Shown: positions 1-10,146 of the stretch, in pieces
Layout: each line of letters begins with the position of its first letter
Position numbering within the stretch: position 1 is the stretch's first letter
Assembly (NCBI GenBank): GCA_963711455.1
Contig: CAVQEH010000006.1
Location: 992,001 to 1,056,000, forward strand
DNA: 64,000 bases
Direction: 5' to 3'
DNA from: DATFVA01 sp963711455
GTDB lineage: Bacteria > Bacteroidota > Ignavibacteria > Ignavibacteriales > Ignavibacteriaceae
Position numbers and translations under genes: made by a program
The notes under the pieces: model-generated
The model's database searches: none
The model's input: the letters and a program-made list of their open reading frames with translations, nothing else
Told to the model about the DNA's origin: nothing

Positions 1-1
1 A

Positions 2-395
2 ACTGATCTGGATATTTGGTCTCTTGTTATTAACACTGATCAAAGAATCTTTTCGGGAACACAGTACGATGGTGTTTTTCGTAGCAAAAATTCAACAACA
101 TCGGTAGAGTATATAAACAAGGTAGAAACTTCAGAAGTTTTATTTAAAGCAAAATTATCCCAACCCTTTCAATCCAACAACAAAAATTAACTATAAGATC
201 CCAAAGACAAGTTTCGTGACGCTAAAGGTGTACGATGTTTTAGGAAAAGAAGTTACTACACTAGTTAACCAGGAAAAGCCGGCAGGTAATTATGATGTAG
301 AGTTTGATGCAAGCAGGTTATCAACAGGCATCTATTTTTATAAACTTCATGCCGGAAGTTTTACACAAGCAAAGAAAATGATACTTCTTCGTTAA
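2..395 (+). CDS. 3' end of T9SS-exported propeller-like protein (partial, apparent frameshift)
   Basis: The gene enters from the left edge. Bases 2 to about 136 encode a 'DLDIWSLVINTD...FSGTQYDGVFRS' segment, which resembles a BNR-type beta-propeller repeat common in exported proteins of this group. From about base 138 to the stop at 393-395 the reading is in the next frame and encodes FYLKQNYPNPFNPTTKI, then a typical T9SS type A sorting domain ending KKMILLR. Deleting one base near 137 restores a 'TSEFYLKQNYPNPFNP' junction, the usual arrangement, so a one-base insertion (sequencing error or real mutation) is likely. The protein would be secreted and cell-surface attached; its substrate is unknown. 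Confidence 0.7.
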
Positions 396-708
396 AATAA
401 GGAAGTGCCTTCACTGAATAAACTATATTGATCATCATTTTGTTTTGACTTAGGTGCATTATACTATATATTCTAAGAAATTTTTCTTTAACATTCTATT
501 AAACTTAATTTTGTATAAAAACAAGGTCACCGAATATTAAATTAAAATCCAGTTGATTTCTTAATTATTCAATCCTCAATTTTCAATTACAAATTTTTAT
601 TTGCACGCCCTTTATTCTTCTAATTATTTTATATATAATGAATTAGATCACCTGAATAAATCTTAGTTATTCATAAAATTATATTTCAAAATTTCCGGTA
701 ATCATTTT
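396..708. other. Intergenic, AT-rich, no gene seen
   Basis: About 310 bases of AT-rich sequence between the exported protein and treS. No ORF of note and no hairpin followed by a T-run is visible. A TAATTTTG word at 506-513 fits the Bacteroidetes -7 consensus (TAnnTTTG), but no TTTG or TTG sits at the right distance upstream, so I do not call it a promoter. The treS start has no strong Shine-Dalgarno sequence. Confidence 0.5.
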
Positions 709-3700
709 ATGGCAATAATAAAAAATAATAATGATCCTCTCTGGTACAAAGATGGAATTATGTACCAGGTGCATATAAAATCCTTCAGGGACAGCAACAA
801 CGACGGAATAGGAGATATTAAAGGACTTACAGAAAAGCTTAACTACATTCATTCCCTTGGAATAAATATGCTCTGGGTTCTGCCGTTCTATCCTTCACCT
901 ATGAAGGATGACGGCTATGATATTTCAGATTACTTTAATATTAATCCCGATTACGGCACACTCGAAGATTTCAAAGAATTTCTTGAAGAAGCACATAAAA
1001 GAAAAATAAGAGTAATAACCGAGCTTGTTATGAACCACACTTCCGATCAGCATACCTGGTTTAAAAGAGCAAGAAAAAGTCCTCATGGAAGTCCTGAAAG
1101 AAATTTTTATGTATGGAGTGATGCGGGAGAAGAATATGAAGATGCGAGAATAATTTTCAGTGATTTTGAATCGTCTAACTGGACGTGGGATTCTGATGCA
1201 AATGCGTACTACTGGCATCGTTTCTATTCACATCAGCCTGATTTAAATTTTGATAATCCTGAAGTTCACGAAGCAATATTCAGAGCAGTGGATTTCTGGT
1301 TTGAAATGGGTGTAGACGGAATGCGTCTTGACGCCGTCCCTTATTTGTACGAAAGGGAAGGAACTAATTGTGAAAACCTTCCCGAAACTCATGCATTCCT
1401 GAAAAAATTAAATGCACATCTTAAAGAGAAATTTTTTAACAAAATGTTTCTTGCAGAAGCAAACCAATGGCCTGAAGACGCGGTGGCATATTTTGGAAAC
1501 GGGGATGAATGTCAAATGGCATTTCATTTTCCTCTAATGCCGAGAATGTACATGGCAGTTCAGATGGAAACCCGTTACCCTATAATCGACATTCTCGAAC
1601 AGACTCCTGAAATTCCTGCTAATTGTCAGTGGGCTATGTTCCTCAGGAACCACGACGAGCTAACGCTTGAAATGGTAACTGATGAAGAGCGCGACTATAT
1701 GTACAGGTATTATGCAAAGGATAAGCACGCCCGCATTAACCTCGGTATCAGGAGAAGGCTTGCCCCCCTGGTAGAAAATAACAGGAGAAAGATTAAGCTG
1801 CTTAATATTCTTTTGTTTTCATTCCCCGGCACTCCTATAATTTATTACGGTGATGAAATAGGTATGGGAGATAATTATTACCTGGGAGACAGGAACGGGG
1901 TCCGTACCCCTATGCAATGGAGCCCCGACAGGAATGCAGGTTTTTCCCGTGCTAATCCGCAGCAGCTTTTATTACCGGTAATTATTGATCCCGAATATCA
2001 TTTTGAAAGTGTAAATGTTGAAGTACAGGAACGCACACCATCTTCATTATTAACATGGATGAAAAGAGCAATTGCAGTAAGAAAAAAATACCGTGCGTTT
2101 GGAAGAGGAGAGATTCAATTTCTATCGCCTTCAAATTCAAAAGTGCTCGCTTTTCTGCGAACCTATCAAGATGAAACTATTCTTGTCGTAGCAAGTCTTT
2201 CCCGCTTCTGCCAGGTTGTTGAGCTTAACTTATCAGAATTTACAGGAAGAACGCCGGTTGAATTGTTCAGCCGGAATAAGTTTCCTGTAATTAAAGATTC
2301 TTATTATATGCTTACGATGAATGCCTATGACTTTTACTGGTTTCAGCTTGTTCCTGTTGAAGAAACTGCGGTAAGTGCAGATTTATATGAACCTCCTGAA
2401 CTTGAACCGCTTTTAGGAGAATTTTCATTTTTTGGTTACGACGATGAAAGTATACTGAATACTGTTGCAATTCCGGATTTTCTTAAACGTAACAAATGGT
2501 TCGATATTGAGAATCAAAAGATTGATTCAATAAATGTTCATGATGAAATTCCTCTTTCAGCAGGGGATGAATATCAATCGTTGATTTTACTTGAAGTCAG
2601 TTATGCTGACGAAACTTCTGAAGGATTGGTTATTCCATGTTCAACTGTTTTTTATGATAAAGAAAAGTTTAAAGACCCGGGCAGGTTGAATTCAATTATT
2701 GCATACCTTAATATCCCTGGAAAAGTTCTTTGTGAAAGTGTAAATGAAAGTTCTTTCAGGGATTCTCTAATCGCCGCCATTTTAAATTCGGAGAGAGTGA
2801 AAGGCAAAAGAGGAGATTTAATTATTGAAAAGGAACCGGGTTTTGATGAAGTGATTAAAGAATCACTTGATACTAAAATATGTGCAACGGATGATTCCAA
2901 TTTGAAATTTATCGATTTGAATTACGGTGGCGGATTTAAATTAAGGCTTTACAGGAAAATAGAAGAAGCTGGTAAACCCGGTATAGAAATGTTCAAGGCA
3001 CTATCTTTAAATTCAACTTTCAGAAATATTCCACAATATCTTGCTACAATAAACTACAAGTCATCTGAGGGCAATTTGTTTGTTTTCGGATTTATAGAAA
3101 AGGAAATCCCGAATGAAGGTAATTTCTGGAAGTATATGATCGATGCTTCAATAAATCATTATGAAAAAAGAATCAACCTGGAAAAAGAGAGAATCGAAGA
3201 GTTCAATATAAACAGTAAAAGTCTTTTAAAAGAAAATCAAAAGGATAATGATTTTTCTGCAGGCTGCGATCATCTCGAATTACTAAATCTTGATCTGATG
3301 GAATTATTAGGGAAGAGGACAGGAGAGCTCCATTCAACTCTTACCTCTCTCCCTGTCGAAGGTTTTGAACCTGAAAATTTCAATTCATTTTACCAGAGAT
3401 CTCTTTACCAGTCAAACCGTTCTCTTACAAGGAATACATTCCGTCTTATGAAAAATTTTACGGGACCGGAAAAGGCAGAGATGGAAAAAATCTTTGACAG
3501 GGAGGAATTAATTATAGAATATCTGAAAACATTTCTGGAAGAAAAATTAGATGCGAAGAAAATCCGGATACACGGCGATTTGAATCTTAAAAGAGTTCTG
3601 ATCACAGGGAAAGATTTTATATTTATCAACTTTGAAGGACAGCCTGCAATTGCATCCAGTGCAAAGAGACTTAAGAGATCCCCGTTCAGAGATATAGCAG

Positions 3701-4023
3701 GTATGATAGGTTCAATTTATTTTGCCGCTCATATTTCTTTAGAAAAATTCGGACATTCATTTTCAGGAGACGTTAATGCCTATAATGCATTTGCAAACCG
3801 CTGGTGGTTCTGTATGAGCAATAAATTTCTAAAGGGTTATTTGTCTGTAGCTTCACTAAGTGATTTTCTTCCTGAGGATGAGAAGCAGATATCATACATA
3901 GTTAATGTATATATGATTGAAAAAATGCTTACAGAAATTGATAATGGAATTACACGTAATACAAACTGGTTGAAAATACCGGTTGAAGGACTAAGAGTAA
4001 TAACGAATTTAATCATTGAATAA
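709..4023 (+). CDS. treS: Trehalose synthase fused to degenerate maltokinase-like domain
   Basis: TreS interconverts maltose and trehalose in the cytoplasm. Residues 1 to about 560 form a GH13 amylase-fold domain. The 'GMRLDAVPYLYEREGT' signature carries the nucleophile D208, 'FLAEANQWP' the acid/base E250, and 'FLRNHDELTLEM' D316. The length of 1104 residues matches known TreS-maltokinase fusions. The C-terminal part (about 600-1104) is a Pep2/Mak-like kinase homologue, but its key motifs differ: HGDxHLGQ is HGDLNLKR (955-962), the metal-binding DFEG is NFEG (N974), and the N-lobe 'LKLYR' is 'LRLYR' (R746). Family knowledge says these residues serve phosphotransfer, so I infer the kinase half is inactive or only binds ligand. 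It is the first gene of a treS-treZ-treY run. Confidence 0.95.
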   Translation: MAIIKNNNDPLWYKDGIMYQVHIKSFRDSNNDGIGDIKGLTEKLNYIHSLGINMLWVLPFYPSPMKDDGYDISDYFNINPDYGTLEDFKEFLEEAHKRKIRVITELVMNHTSDQHTWFKRARKSPHGSPERNFYVWSDAGEEYEDARIIFSDFESSNWTWDSDANAYYWHRFYSHQPDLNFDNPEVHEAIFRAVDFWFEMGVDGMRLDAVPYLYEREGTNCENLPETHAFLKKLNAHLKEKFFNKMFLAEANQWPEDAVAYFGNGDECQMAFHFPLMPRMYMAVQMETRYPIIDILEQTPEIPANCQWAMFLRNHDELTLEMVTDEERDYMYRYYAKDKHARINLGIRRRLAPLVENNRRKIKLLNILLFSFPGTPIIYYGDEIGMGDNYYLGDRNGVRTPMQWSPDRNAGFSRANPQQLLLPVIIDPEYHFESVNVEVQERTPSSLLTWMKRAIAVRKKYRAFGRGEIQFLSPSNSKVLAFLRTYQDETILVVASLSRFCQVVELNLSEFTGRTPVELFSRNKFPVIKDSYYMLTMNAYDFYWFQLVPVEETAVSADLYEPPELEPLLGEFSFFGYDDESILNTVAIPDFLKRNKWFDIENQKIDSINVHDEIPLSAGDEYQSLILLEVSYADETSEGLVIPCSTVFYDKEKFKDPGRLNSIIAYLNIPGKVLCESVNESSFRDSLIAAILNSERVKGKRGDLIIEKEPGFDEVIKESLDTKICATDDSNLKFIDLNYGGGFKLRLYRKIEEAGKPGIEMFKALSLNSTFRNIPQYLATINYKSSEGNLFVFGFIEKEIPNEGNFWKYMIDASINHYEKRINLEKERIEEFNINSKSLLKENQKDNDFSAGCDHLELLNLDLMELLGKRTGELHSTLTSLPVEGFEPENFNSFYQRSLYQSNRSLTRNTFRLMKNFTGPEKAEMEKIFDREELIIEYLKTFLEEKLDAKKIRIHGDLNLKRVLITGKDFIFINFEGQPAIASSAKRLKRSPFRDIAGMIGSIYFAAHISLEKFGHSFSGDVNAYNAFANRWWFCMSNKFLKGYLSVASLSDFLPEDEKQISYIVNVYMIEKMLTEIDNGITRNTNWLKIPVEGLRVITNLIIE

Positions 4024-4139
4024 ATCATTGTGTGTTATTGAATACAGCAAAATTAAATTTATAAATCAAAATTATTAATGCAGAGTATAGTGTAAACAAA
4101 CTGTATACTTTAAATGATTTCAAAACTTAAAAGACCGGA

Positions 4140-5966
4140 ATGAAAAAAATAGGTACAGTTTATAATTTTAATGACTGCGAGTTTATTGTCTGGGCTCCTT
4201 TTTTAAATAATGTTGAATTGTTTTTATGCGACCAGGAAAAAAAGATTCCGATGAATAAGGATAATGAAGGTTACTGGAAGGTTTCTGTTAAAGATATTGC
4301 ACCGGGAACAAATTATTATTACTTGCTAAATAATAATAAAAGGGGAGACCCTGCATCAAATTATCAGCCCGATGGAATTATTGGTCCTTCACAAATTATT
4401 GATCATTCTTCTTTTAAATGGGAAGATTCTGATTTTATTCCCGTAAAATTACATGATTATTTTATTTACGAGCTTCATACGGGAACTTTTACTCCGGAAG
4501 GTACATTCACTTCTGTTATTGACAAGCTTGATTACCTTGTTGATCTTGGAATTACTGCGATAGAAATAATGCCTGTAGCTCAGTTTCCCGGTAATAGGAA
4601 CTGGGGATATGACGGGGTTTTTCCATTTGCTCCGCAAAACAGCTACGGTGGTTCCGACAACTTAAAAAAGCTTGTTAATGGAGCTCATAAAAAAGGTCTT
4701 TCAGTGATTCTTGATGTAGTTTATAATCATCTCGGACCTGAAGGAAATTTTCTTCACGAGTTTGGCCCTTATTTTACAACTAAGTACAAATCACCCTGGG
4801 GAAATTCAGTAAACTTCGATGGCGAATATTCAGATCACGTAAGAAATTATTTTATTAATAATGCTGTTTACTGGCTATCGGAATTTCACGTTGATGCTCT
4901 TCGCATTGATGCCGTCCATGCAATCTATGACTTAAGTGCTTATCCTTTTCTGACTGAGCTTTCAGATGAGGTCAACAGATTTTCACAGCAATCCGGCAAG
5001 GAGCATTATCTTATAGCCGAAAGTGATCTTAACGATATAAAAGTAATCAAACCAACTGATTTATATGGCTATGGTTGCCATGCTCAATGGAGCGATGACT
5101 TCCATCATTCAATTCATGCATTGTTGACGAAAGAATCAATAGGATATTATGAAGATTTTGGCAACATAGACGACCTGAGTATCGCAATTCAAAATAATTT
5201 TGTTTATTCTGGAAAATATTCCTTTTTTAGAAAAAGAAGACATGGTAACTCGCCTTATGAATATTCATATGACAGGTTTGTTCATTGTATTCAGAATCAT
5301 GATCAAATTGGGAACAGAGTTTTTGGTGACAGACTCTCAGTACTTGTTTCTTTCGAAGCTTTAAAGCTTGCCGCTGCTGTATTAATTTTTTCACCCTCAC
5401 TGCCGATGCTTTTTATGGGTGAAGAGTACGGTGAAGATAATCCCTTTCTTTACTTTGTAAGTTTTTTGAATGAAGACCTGAATAAAGCTGTAAAAAAAGG
5501 AAGAAGTCAAGAATTTGCCGGATTTAAATGGGAAGGAGAAATTCCTGATCCGCATAGTGTAGAAACTTTTTCAAGATCAAAACTTGAATGGGAAAAATCG
5601 AAATCAAATAACCATAAAGTTCTGTTTAATTTCTATAAGAGCATTATTAGTTTAAGAAAATCAATTCCGGCTTTGACAAACTATGATAGAAGTGATACAA
5701 TATGTAACAGCTATGAAGGACTGAAAATTATTACCATGGAAAGGAATAAAAACCGTAATAAATTTTTTGCCCTAATGAATTTTAATGAAAAGAAAACCTC
5801 TATTGAATTCAGATTTCCTCCCGGTTCTTTGAAGAAGATACTGGATTCATCTGAAAAAAAATGGAGCGGTCCCGGAGCTGAGATGCCGGAGATACCTGAT
5901 GATAAAGTAACTGAAATAAATATTCCCGAATATAATTTTTCTCTATATGAAGTTAAGGCGGGATGA
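4140..5966 (+). CDS. treZ: Malto-oligosyltrehalose trehalohydrolase
   Basis: TreZ releases trehalose from maltooligosyltrehalose, the second step of the TreY-TreZ route from glycogen or maltodextrins. The N-terminal 100 residues are a CBM48/Ig-like domain ('FIVWAPFLNNVELFL'). The GH13 barrel follows with 'YELHTGTFTPEGTF', 'NRNWGYDGV' and 'DVVYNHLGPEGN'. The catalytic residues are D257 in 'DALRIDAVHAI', E294 in 'LIAESDLND' and D388 in 'CIQNHDQIGNR'. At 608 residues it is of usual length. It lies 116 bases after treS and 100 bases before treY. Its TGA stop overlaps an ATG (ATGA at 5963-5966) that opens only a 24-codon frame. Confidence 0.96.
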   Translation: MKKIGTVYNFNDCEFIVWAPFLNNVELFLCDQEKKIPMNKDNEGYWKVSVKDIAPGTNYYYLLNNNKRGDPASNYQPDGIIGPSQIIDHSSFKWEDSDFIPVKLHDYFIYELHTGTFTPEGTFTSVIDKLDYLVDLGITAIEIMPVAQFPGNRNWGYDGVFPFAPQNSYGGSDNLKKLVNGAHKKGLSVILDVVYNHLGPEGNFLHEFGPYFTTKYKSPWGNSVNFDGEYSDHVRNYFINNAVYWLSEFHVDALRIDAVHAIYDLSAYPFLTELSDEVNRFSQQSGKEHYLIAESDLNDIKVIKPTDLYGYGCHAQWSDDFHHSIHALLTKESIGYYEDFGNIDDLSIAIQNNFVYSGKYSFFRKRRHGNSPYEYSYDRFVHCIQNHDQIGNRVFGDRLSVLVSFEALKLAAAVLIFSPSLPMLFMGEEYGEDNPFLYFVSFLNEDLNKAVKKGRSQEFAGFKWEGEIPDPHSVETFSRSKLEWEKSKSNNHKVLFNFYKSIISLRKSIPALTNYDRSDTICNSYEGLKIITMERNKNRNKFFALMNFNEKKTSIEFRFPPGSLKKILDSSEKKWSGPGAEMPEIPDDKVTEINIPEYNFSLYEVKAG

Positions 5967-6066
5967 AAATAAAAATTTTGAATATAACAAACCTAATTGA
6001 TAATGAATCGATAGAATTATTTGAAAAGATTAATTAACAAAGAAAAACTGGAGGTGAATATTCAAT

Positions 6067-8862
6067 TTGAACTTACCGGTATCAACCTACAGGCTGCAGT
6101 TTAATAAAGACTTCAACTTTAATTCCGCAAGGAAGATACTTCCGTATTTAAGGGAGCTGGGAATTTCCCATATCTACGCCTCACCAATATTCAAAGCCTC
6201 AAAAGGGAGTATGCACGGTTATGATGTTGTAGATCCTACACAGCTTAATCCGGAACTTGGTACCATGGATGACTTTGATAAGCTGATTGCCGAAGCAAAG
6301 GAAAACAATATTTACTGGCTGCAGGATATTGTACCGAACCATATGGCGTTTGACTTTGAAAATAAAATGCTCGTCGATCTGCTTGAGAATGGACCCGACT
6401 CAAGGTTCTTTAATTACTTTGATGTTGAATGGAACTTTGGTCACTTCGGTGATAAACCCAGGATGCTTGCTCCTTTCCTTGGCAAATACTACCAGGAGTG
6501 TCTTGAAGGAGGCGAATTATCGTTGGCTTATGATGAAGACGGTTTCAGCATAGAATACTTCAATAATAAATTTCCGGTCAGGGTGGCTTCTTATTCCGAT
6601 ATTCTTTCATTGAGATTTGATAAGCTCCAAAATAAAGTCGGTAGAAATTATCCTGCAGTTATCAGGCTTTTAGGAATTCTTCACATAATTAAATTTCTTC
6701 CAACTTATGAAAACATGGAAGAAAGATATAACCAGATAAAATTTATTAAAGCATTACTATGGGAATTATATTCAGATGATGAACAGGTGAAGATGTTTAT
6801 TATAGAAACTCTTAAAATATTTAACGGGGTAAAAGGAAACCCTGCAAGTTTCGATCTGCTTGATAAACTACTTTCGGATCAGTATTTCAGGCTGGCTTAC
6901 TGGAAAGTTGCTAATGAAGAAATAAACTACCGGAGGTTTTTTAATATCAGCAGTTTGATTTCTCTTAAAGTTGAAAATGAAGAAGTATTTAACCGTACAC
7001 ATTCATTAATATTTAAGCTTATAAAAGATGAAAAGATAGATGGATTAAGAGTCGATCATATAGATGGTCTTTATGATCCGGAAGATTATCTGAAAAGAGT
7101 TAGAGAAAGAATAAGCAACAGATATTTAATTGTAGAGAAAATTCTTGAATACGATGAAAAGCTGCCTGCTTCTTGGCCAGTTGAAGGTACGACCGGTTAT
7201 GACTTTTTAGATTTTGTTAACGGTTTATTCTGTAAAAATAAAAATGAAAATATATTCAGCAGAATTTATACACAGTTTACACGCAGTGCAGCCTCATTTG
7301 ATGAACTGGTTGTGGACAAGAAAAAATTAATAATTAGAACCAGAATGGCTGGTGAACTGGAACGACTTAGCCTGATAGTTGAAGATATTGCCAAACAGGA
7401 TCGTTATGGAGCTGATATAACCTTAAATGGAATCAAAGCAGCTCTTGAAGAAATTCTTGTCCATTTCCCGATTTACCGCACTTATATAAACGATCAGAAA
7501 ATTACAAAACCGGAAATTAATTATATCAACAAAACTATCGGTGAATTAAAATATAATAATCCAAGAATTGAACACGAGATAAATTATATAGGCAGGCTTC
7601 TAACTCTTCAACATAAAAATCTCTCTGAAGAATTGTACGGGAAGTCAATTGATTTTATCATGAAATTTCAACAGTTAACCGGACCTTTGATGGCTAAAGG
7701 TTTTGAAGATACAACATTATATGTATATAACCGTTTGATTTCTTTAAATGAAGTTGGTAGCAACCCTTCAAAATTTGGTTTTACGATAAAAGAATTTCAC
7801 AAGAAGATTCGTCAGAGAAGCATTGGCTGGAAATACAGCCTGAATGCAACTTCAACTCACGATACCAAGAGAGGAGAGGATGTAAGAGCAAGAATAAATG
7901 TAATATCCGAAATTCCCGATGAATGGAATGACCGGGTAAAAAAATGGCAGAACATGAACCAAAAATTTAAGAAGGAATATAACGGCAGGTTCCTTCCGGA
8001 TAATAATGATGAATATTTTTTATACCAGACATTAGTTGGAGCATTTCCCTTTCGAAAAGAAGAGGATGAAGAATTTATTGGAAGGATAAAGGAATACGCA
8101 ATTAAAGTTGTTCGTGAAGCAAAAGTATATACAGCCTGGGTTAAACCCGATAAAAATTATGAGGATGCTTTCCTGAATTTTATTGATAGAATTTTAACAG
8201 AATCAGAAAACAACCTCTTTCTAAATGACCTAAAGGAGTTTCAAAAATATGTTTCTTACTATGGAATATTTAATTCGCTATCCCAGATATTAATTAAAAT
8301 GACCGCTCCGGGAATTCCTGACTTTTACCAGGGGACAGAATTATGGGATTTAAATCTTGTTGATCCGGATAACCGTCGTCCGGTAAATTTCAACAAAAGA
8401 AAACGACTCATTTCCTTACTTAAAGAAGAAAAAAACAGAGGGGAAGAAAATTTATTTAAATATTTATATTCCAATTGGGAAAATGGTTCAATAAAACTTT
8501 TCCTGATTAAGAAAGTCCTTGAAGTAAGGAAAAAGTATTTATCACTTTTTGAAGAAGGGAAGTACATTCCCCTTTACGTTTCAGGAACACGTAAGAATAA
8601 TATTGTTTCATTCGCCAGAAGGGATGATAATAATTTTATTATTGTAATTGCCGTAAGATTTTTAACAAGACTCGTAAATCAGGGTGAATTTCCTTTAGGA
8701 GAAAAAATCTGGAATGATACCACTCTCCATTTTCCTTTCGAAGGAAAAAATATCCAGAACATAATTACAAACGAGGTTGTAAAAACCGGACAAAATATGA
8801 ATGTTGGCAGCATACTTAGAAAATTCCCTCTTGCTCTCATTAAAGGGGACTTAAAAAGGTAA
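6067..8862 (+). CDS. treY: Malto-oligosyltrehalose synthase
   Basis: TreY converts the reducing end of maltodextrins to a trehalosyl unit, feeding TreZ. The start is a TTG at 6067, giving 'NLPVSTYRLQFNKDF', which aligns with the TreY N-terminus. A GGAGGT at 6050-6055 precedes it by 11 bases and no in-frame ATG lies nearby. Seen motifs: 'GSMHGYDVVDPTQLNPELG', 'LQDIVPNHMA', the nucleophile D330 in 'DGLRVDHIDGLYD', the acid/base E357 in 'YLIVEKIL', and D599 in 'STHDTKRGEDVRAR'. The 931-residue protein is slightly longer than many TreY proteins. It is co-directional with treS and treZ, so probably co-expressed. Confidence 0.95.
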   Translation: MNLPVSTYRLQFNKDFNFNSARKILPYLRELGISHIYASPIFKASKGSMHGYDVVDPTQLNPELGTMDDFDKLIAEAKENNIYWLQDIVPNHMAFDFENKMLVDLLENGPDSRFFNYFDVEWNFGHFGDKPRMLAPFLGKYYQECLEGGELSLAYDEDGFSIEYFNNKFPVRVASYSDILSLRFDKLQNKVGRNYPAVIRLLGILHIIKFLPTYENMEERYNQIKFIKALLWELYSDDEQVKMFIIETLKIFNGVKGNPASFDLLDKLLSDQYFRLAYWKVANEEINYRRFFNISSLISLKVENEEVFNRTHSLIFKLIKDEKIDGLRVDHIDGLYDPEDYLKRVRERISNRYLIVEKILEYDEKLPASWPVEGTTGYDFLDFVNGLFCKNKNENIFSRIYTQFTRSAASFDELVVDKKKLIIRTRMAGELERLSLIVEDIAKQDRYGADITLNGIKAALEEILVHFPIYRTYINDQKITKPEINYINKTIGELKYNNPRIEHEINYIGRLLTLQHKNLSEELYGKSIDFIMKFQQLTGPLMAKGFEDTTLYVYNRLISLNEVGSNPSKFGFTIKEFHKKIRQRSIGWKYSLNATSTHDTKRGEDVRARINVISEIPDEWNDRVKKWQNMNQKFKKEYNGRFLPDNNDEYFLYQTLVGAFPFRKEEDEEFIGRIKEYAIKVVREAKVYTAWVKPDKNYEDAFLNFIDRILTESENNLFLNDLKEFQKYVSYYGIFNSLSQILIKMTAPGIPDFYQGTELWDLNLVDPDNRRPVNFNKRKRLISLLKEEKNRGEENLFKYLYSNWENGSIKLFLIKKVLEVRKKYLSLFEEGKYIPLYVSGTRKNNIVSFARRDDNNFIIVIAVRFLTRLVNQGEFPLGEKIWNDTTLHFPFEGKNIQNIITNEVVKTGQNMNVGSILRKFPLALIKGDLKR

Positions 8863-9049
8863 AATTTTTTGCTTAAAACATAATTAAGCAGCAGGAGTGC
8901 ATCTAAATTATTATAAACAAAGAATTAACAGAAACTTAATAATTACTTAACAGCAACAATCATTGTGACATTGTATTTTTAGACACAGCAATTTTTCTAT
9001 ATTATGCTTACAATAACCAAAGTTTAATAATATTTGAGTGGATGGCAAT

Positions 9050-9238
9050 ATGAAAATAGAAAAAAAATTAACACAGAAGAGCGAAGAAAAAACAGGGTTC
9101 AGTGAAAAGGAGTTTATTGATTACCTTGAAGAACGTTTCAGGAAACTGAAACTCGATGAACAAAAGTTCAGGGACGAGGTATTAGCACAGAAAAGAGCAC
9201 TCGGTAAAAATTCTCAGTTTACAAAAATAGCCAGGTAA
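9050..9238 (+). CDS. Small charged hypothetical protein
   Basis: A 62-residue, highly charged (Lys/Glu-rich) protein beginning 'MKIEKKLTQKSEEK' and ending 'FTKIAR', predicted largely helical, with no signal peptide or membrane segment. The frame is open from a GTG at 9038, but ATG 9050 is the more natural start. It converges on the 3' end of the minus-strand PLP enzyme with only five bases between the stops. I do not recognise the family. The codon pattern looks like its neighbours, which supports but does not prove a real gene. Confidence 0.5.
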   Translation: MKIEKKLTQKSEEKTGFSEKEFIDYLEERFRKLKLDEQKFRDEVLAQKRALGKNSQFTKIAR

Positions 9239-9243
9239 AGTTT

Positions 9244-10140
9244 TTATTCAACAGGAGCACTGTTTAAAGCAATTATAACCTGATTCATCTTGAAATAATC
9301 TCGTTTTATAAGATCGTAAATGCCGAAAAGCATTTTTCCAAAATAAATCCGATCAGGTTTAAATTTGTTCGTCTTTTCAAAATCACAGATAAAAGAATTT
9401 AATTCAGAACTTGTCTTAGCATAACCTCCAAAATGATAATCGAAAAACATCTCCCAGTTTTCCTTTCTCTCATCACTGTATAAAGAGAGTAGTTTCTTAA
9501 TATCCCCGGTTAAAAATTTTCCTCCTCTTAGTACAGAAAATCCTAATACTTTAATTCCCGGTTTAACACCTGAAATTAAACCTGAAATCGTTCCGCCTGT
9601 TCCGCATGCTGCACATAAATAATCATACCTGATTTTTATAGTTGCAGGAATTTCTGAGCATCCTTTAACTGCAAAGAAATTTGTTCCTCCTTCGGGAAGC
9701 AGATAAAAATCTCCGTAAACTTTGTGGAGCTTATTTATAAATTCTTCACCGGTCTTTCGTCTGTAATCAGTTCTGCCAATGTAATTAATCAACATACCAT
9801 TGCTCTTTGCAAATTTTAATATTTGGTTAAGAGGAAGATGCTCTTCACCACGAATAATGCCTATTGTTCTGAATCCAAAAATCTTTCCGGCAGCAGAAAC
9901 GGCATAAATATGATTGGAATAAGCCCCTCCAAATGTGAGTATTGTTTTCTTATTTAATCTTTCTGCTTCAATAAGATTATATTTTAACTTGTACCATTTG
10001 TTCCCAAAAATATATGGGTGAATCAGATCCTCACGTTTAATGTATAAAGTTATTTTCTTCTTTTCTAACAGGGGATCATTAACTTTTATAAGAGGTGCGA
10101 TTTTAAGTGGAAAGGTCAGTACTTTTTCTTCGATTGTCAT
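9244..10140 (-). CDS. PLP-dependent ACC deaminase / D-cysteine desulfhydrase family protein
   Basis: A fold-type II pyridoxal-phosphate enzyme of the 1-aminocyclopropane-1-carboxylate deaminase/D-cysteine desulfhydrase family, likely cytoplasmic. The 'FGNKWYKLKYNL' motif carries the predicted Schiff-base lysine K48 (GNKxxKL signature). It is followed by 'TFGGAYSNHI' and the glycine-rich phosphate loop 'CGTGGTISG'. At 298 residues it is a little shorter than characterised members (about 320-340). Sequence alone does not separate ACC deaminase, D-cysteine desulfhydrase and related lyases, so no symbol is given. It begins 6 bases after the rpiA stop and is probably co-transcribed with it. Confidence 0.8.
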   Translation of the reverse strand: MTIEEKVLTFPLKIAPLIKVNDPLLEKKKITLYIKREDLIHPYIFGNKWYKLKYNLIEAERLNKKTILTFGGAYSNHIYAVSAAGKIFGFRTIGIIRGEEHLPLNQILKFAKSNGMLINYIGRTDYRRKTGEEFINKLHKVYGDFYLLPEGGTNFFAVKGCSEIPATIKIRYDYLCAACGTGGTISGLISGVKPGIKVLGFSVLRGGKFLTGDIKKLLSLYSDERKENWEMFFDYHFGGYAKTSSELNSFICDFEKTNKFKPDRIYFGKMLFGIYDLIKRDYFKMNQVIIALNSAPVE

Positions 10141-10146
10141 TTTACC

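Noticed and set aside
5963..6037. 24-codon ORF whose ATG overlaps the treZ stop (ATGA)
   Set aside because: No family, no ribosome site of its own, ends 30 bases before treY; most likely chance. Could be a coupling leader but nothing supports it.
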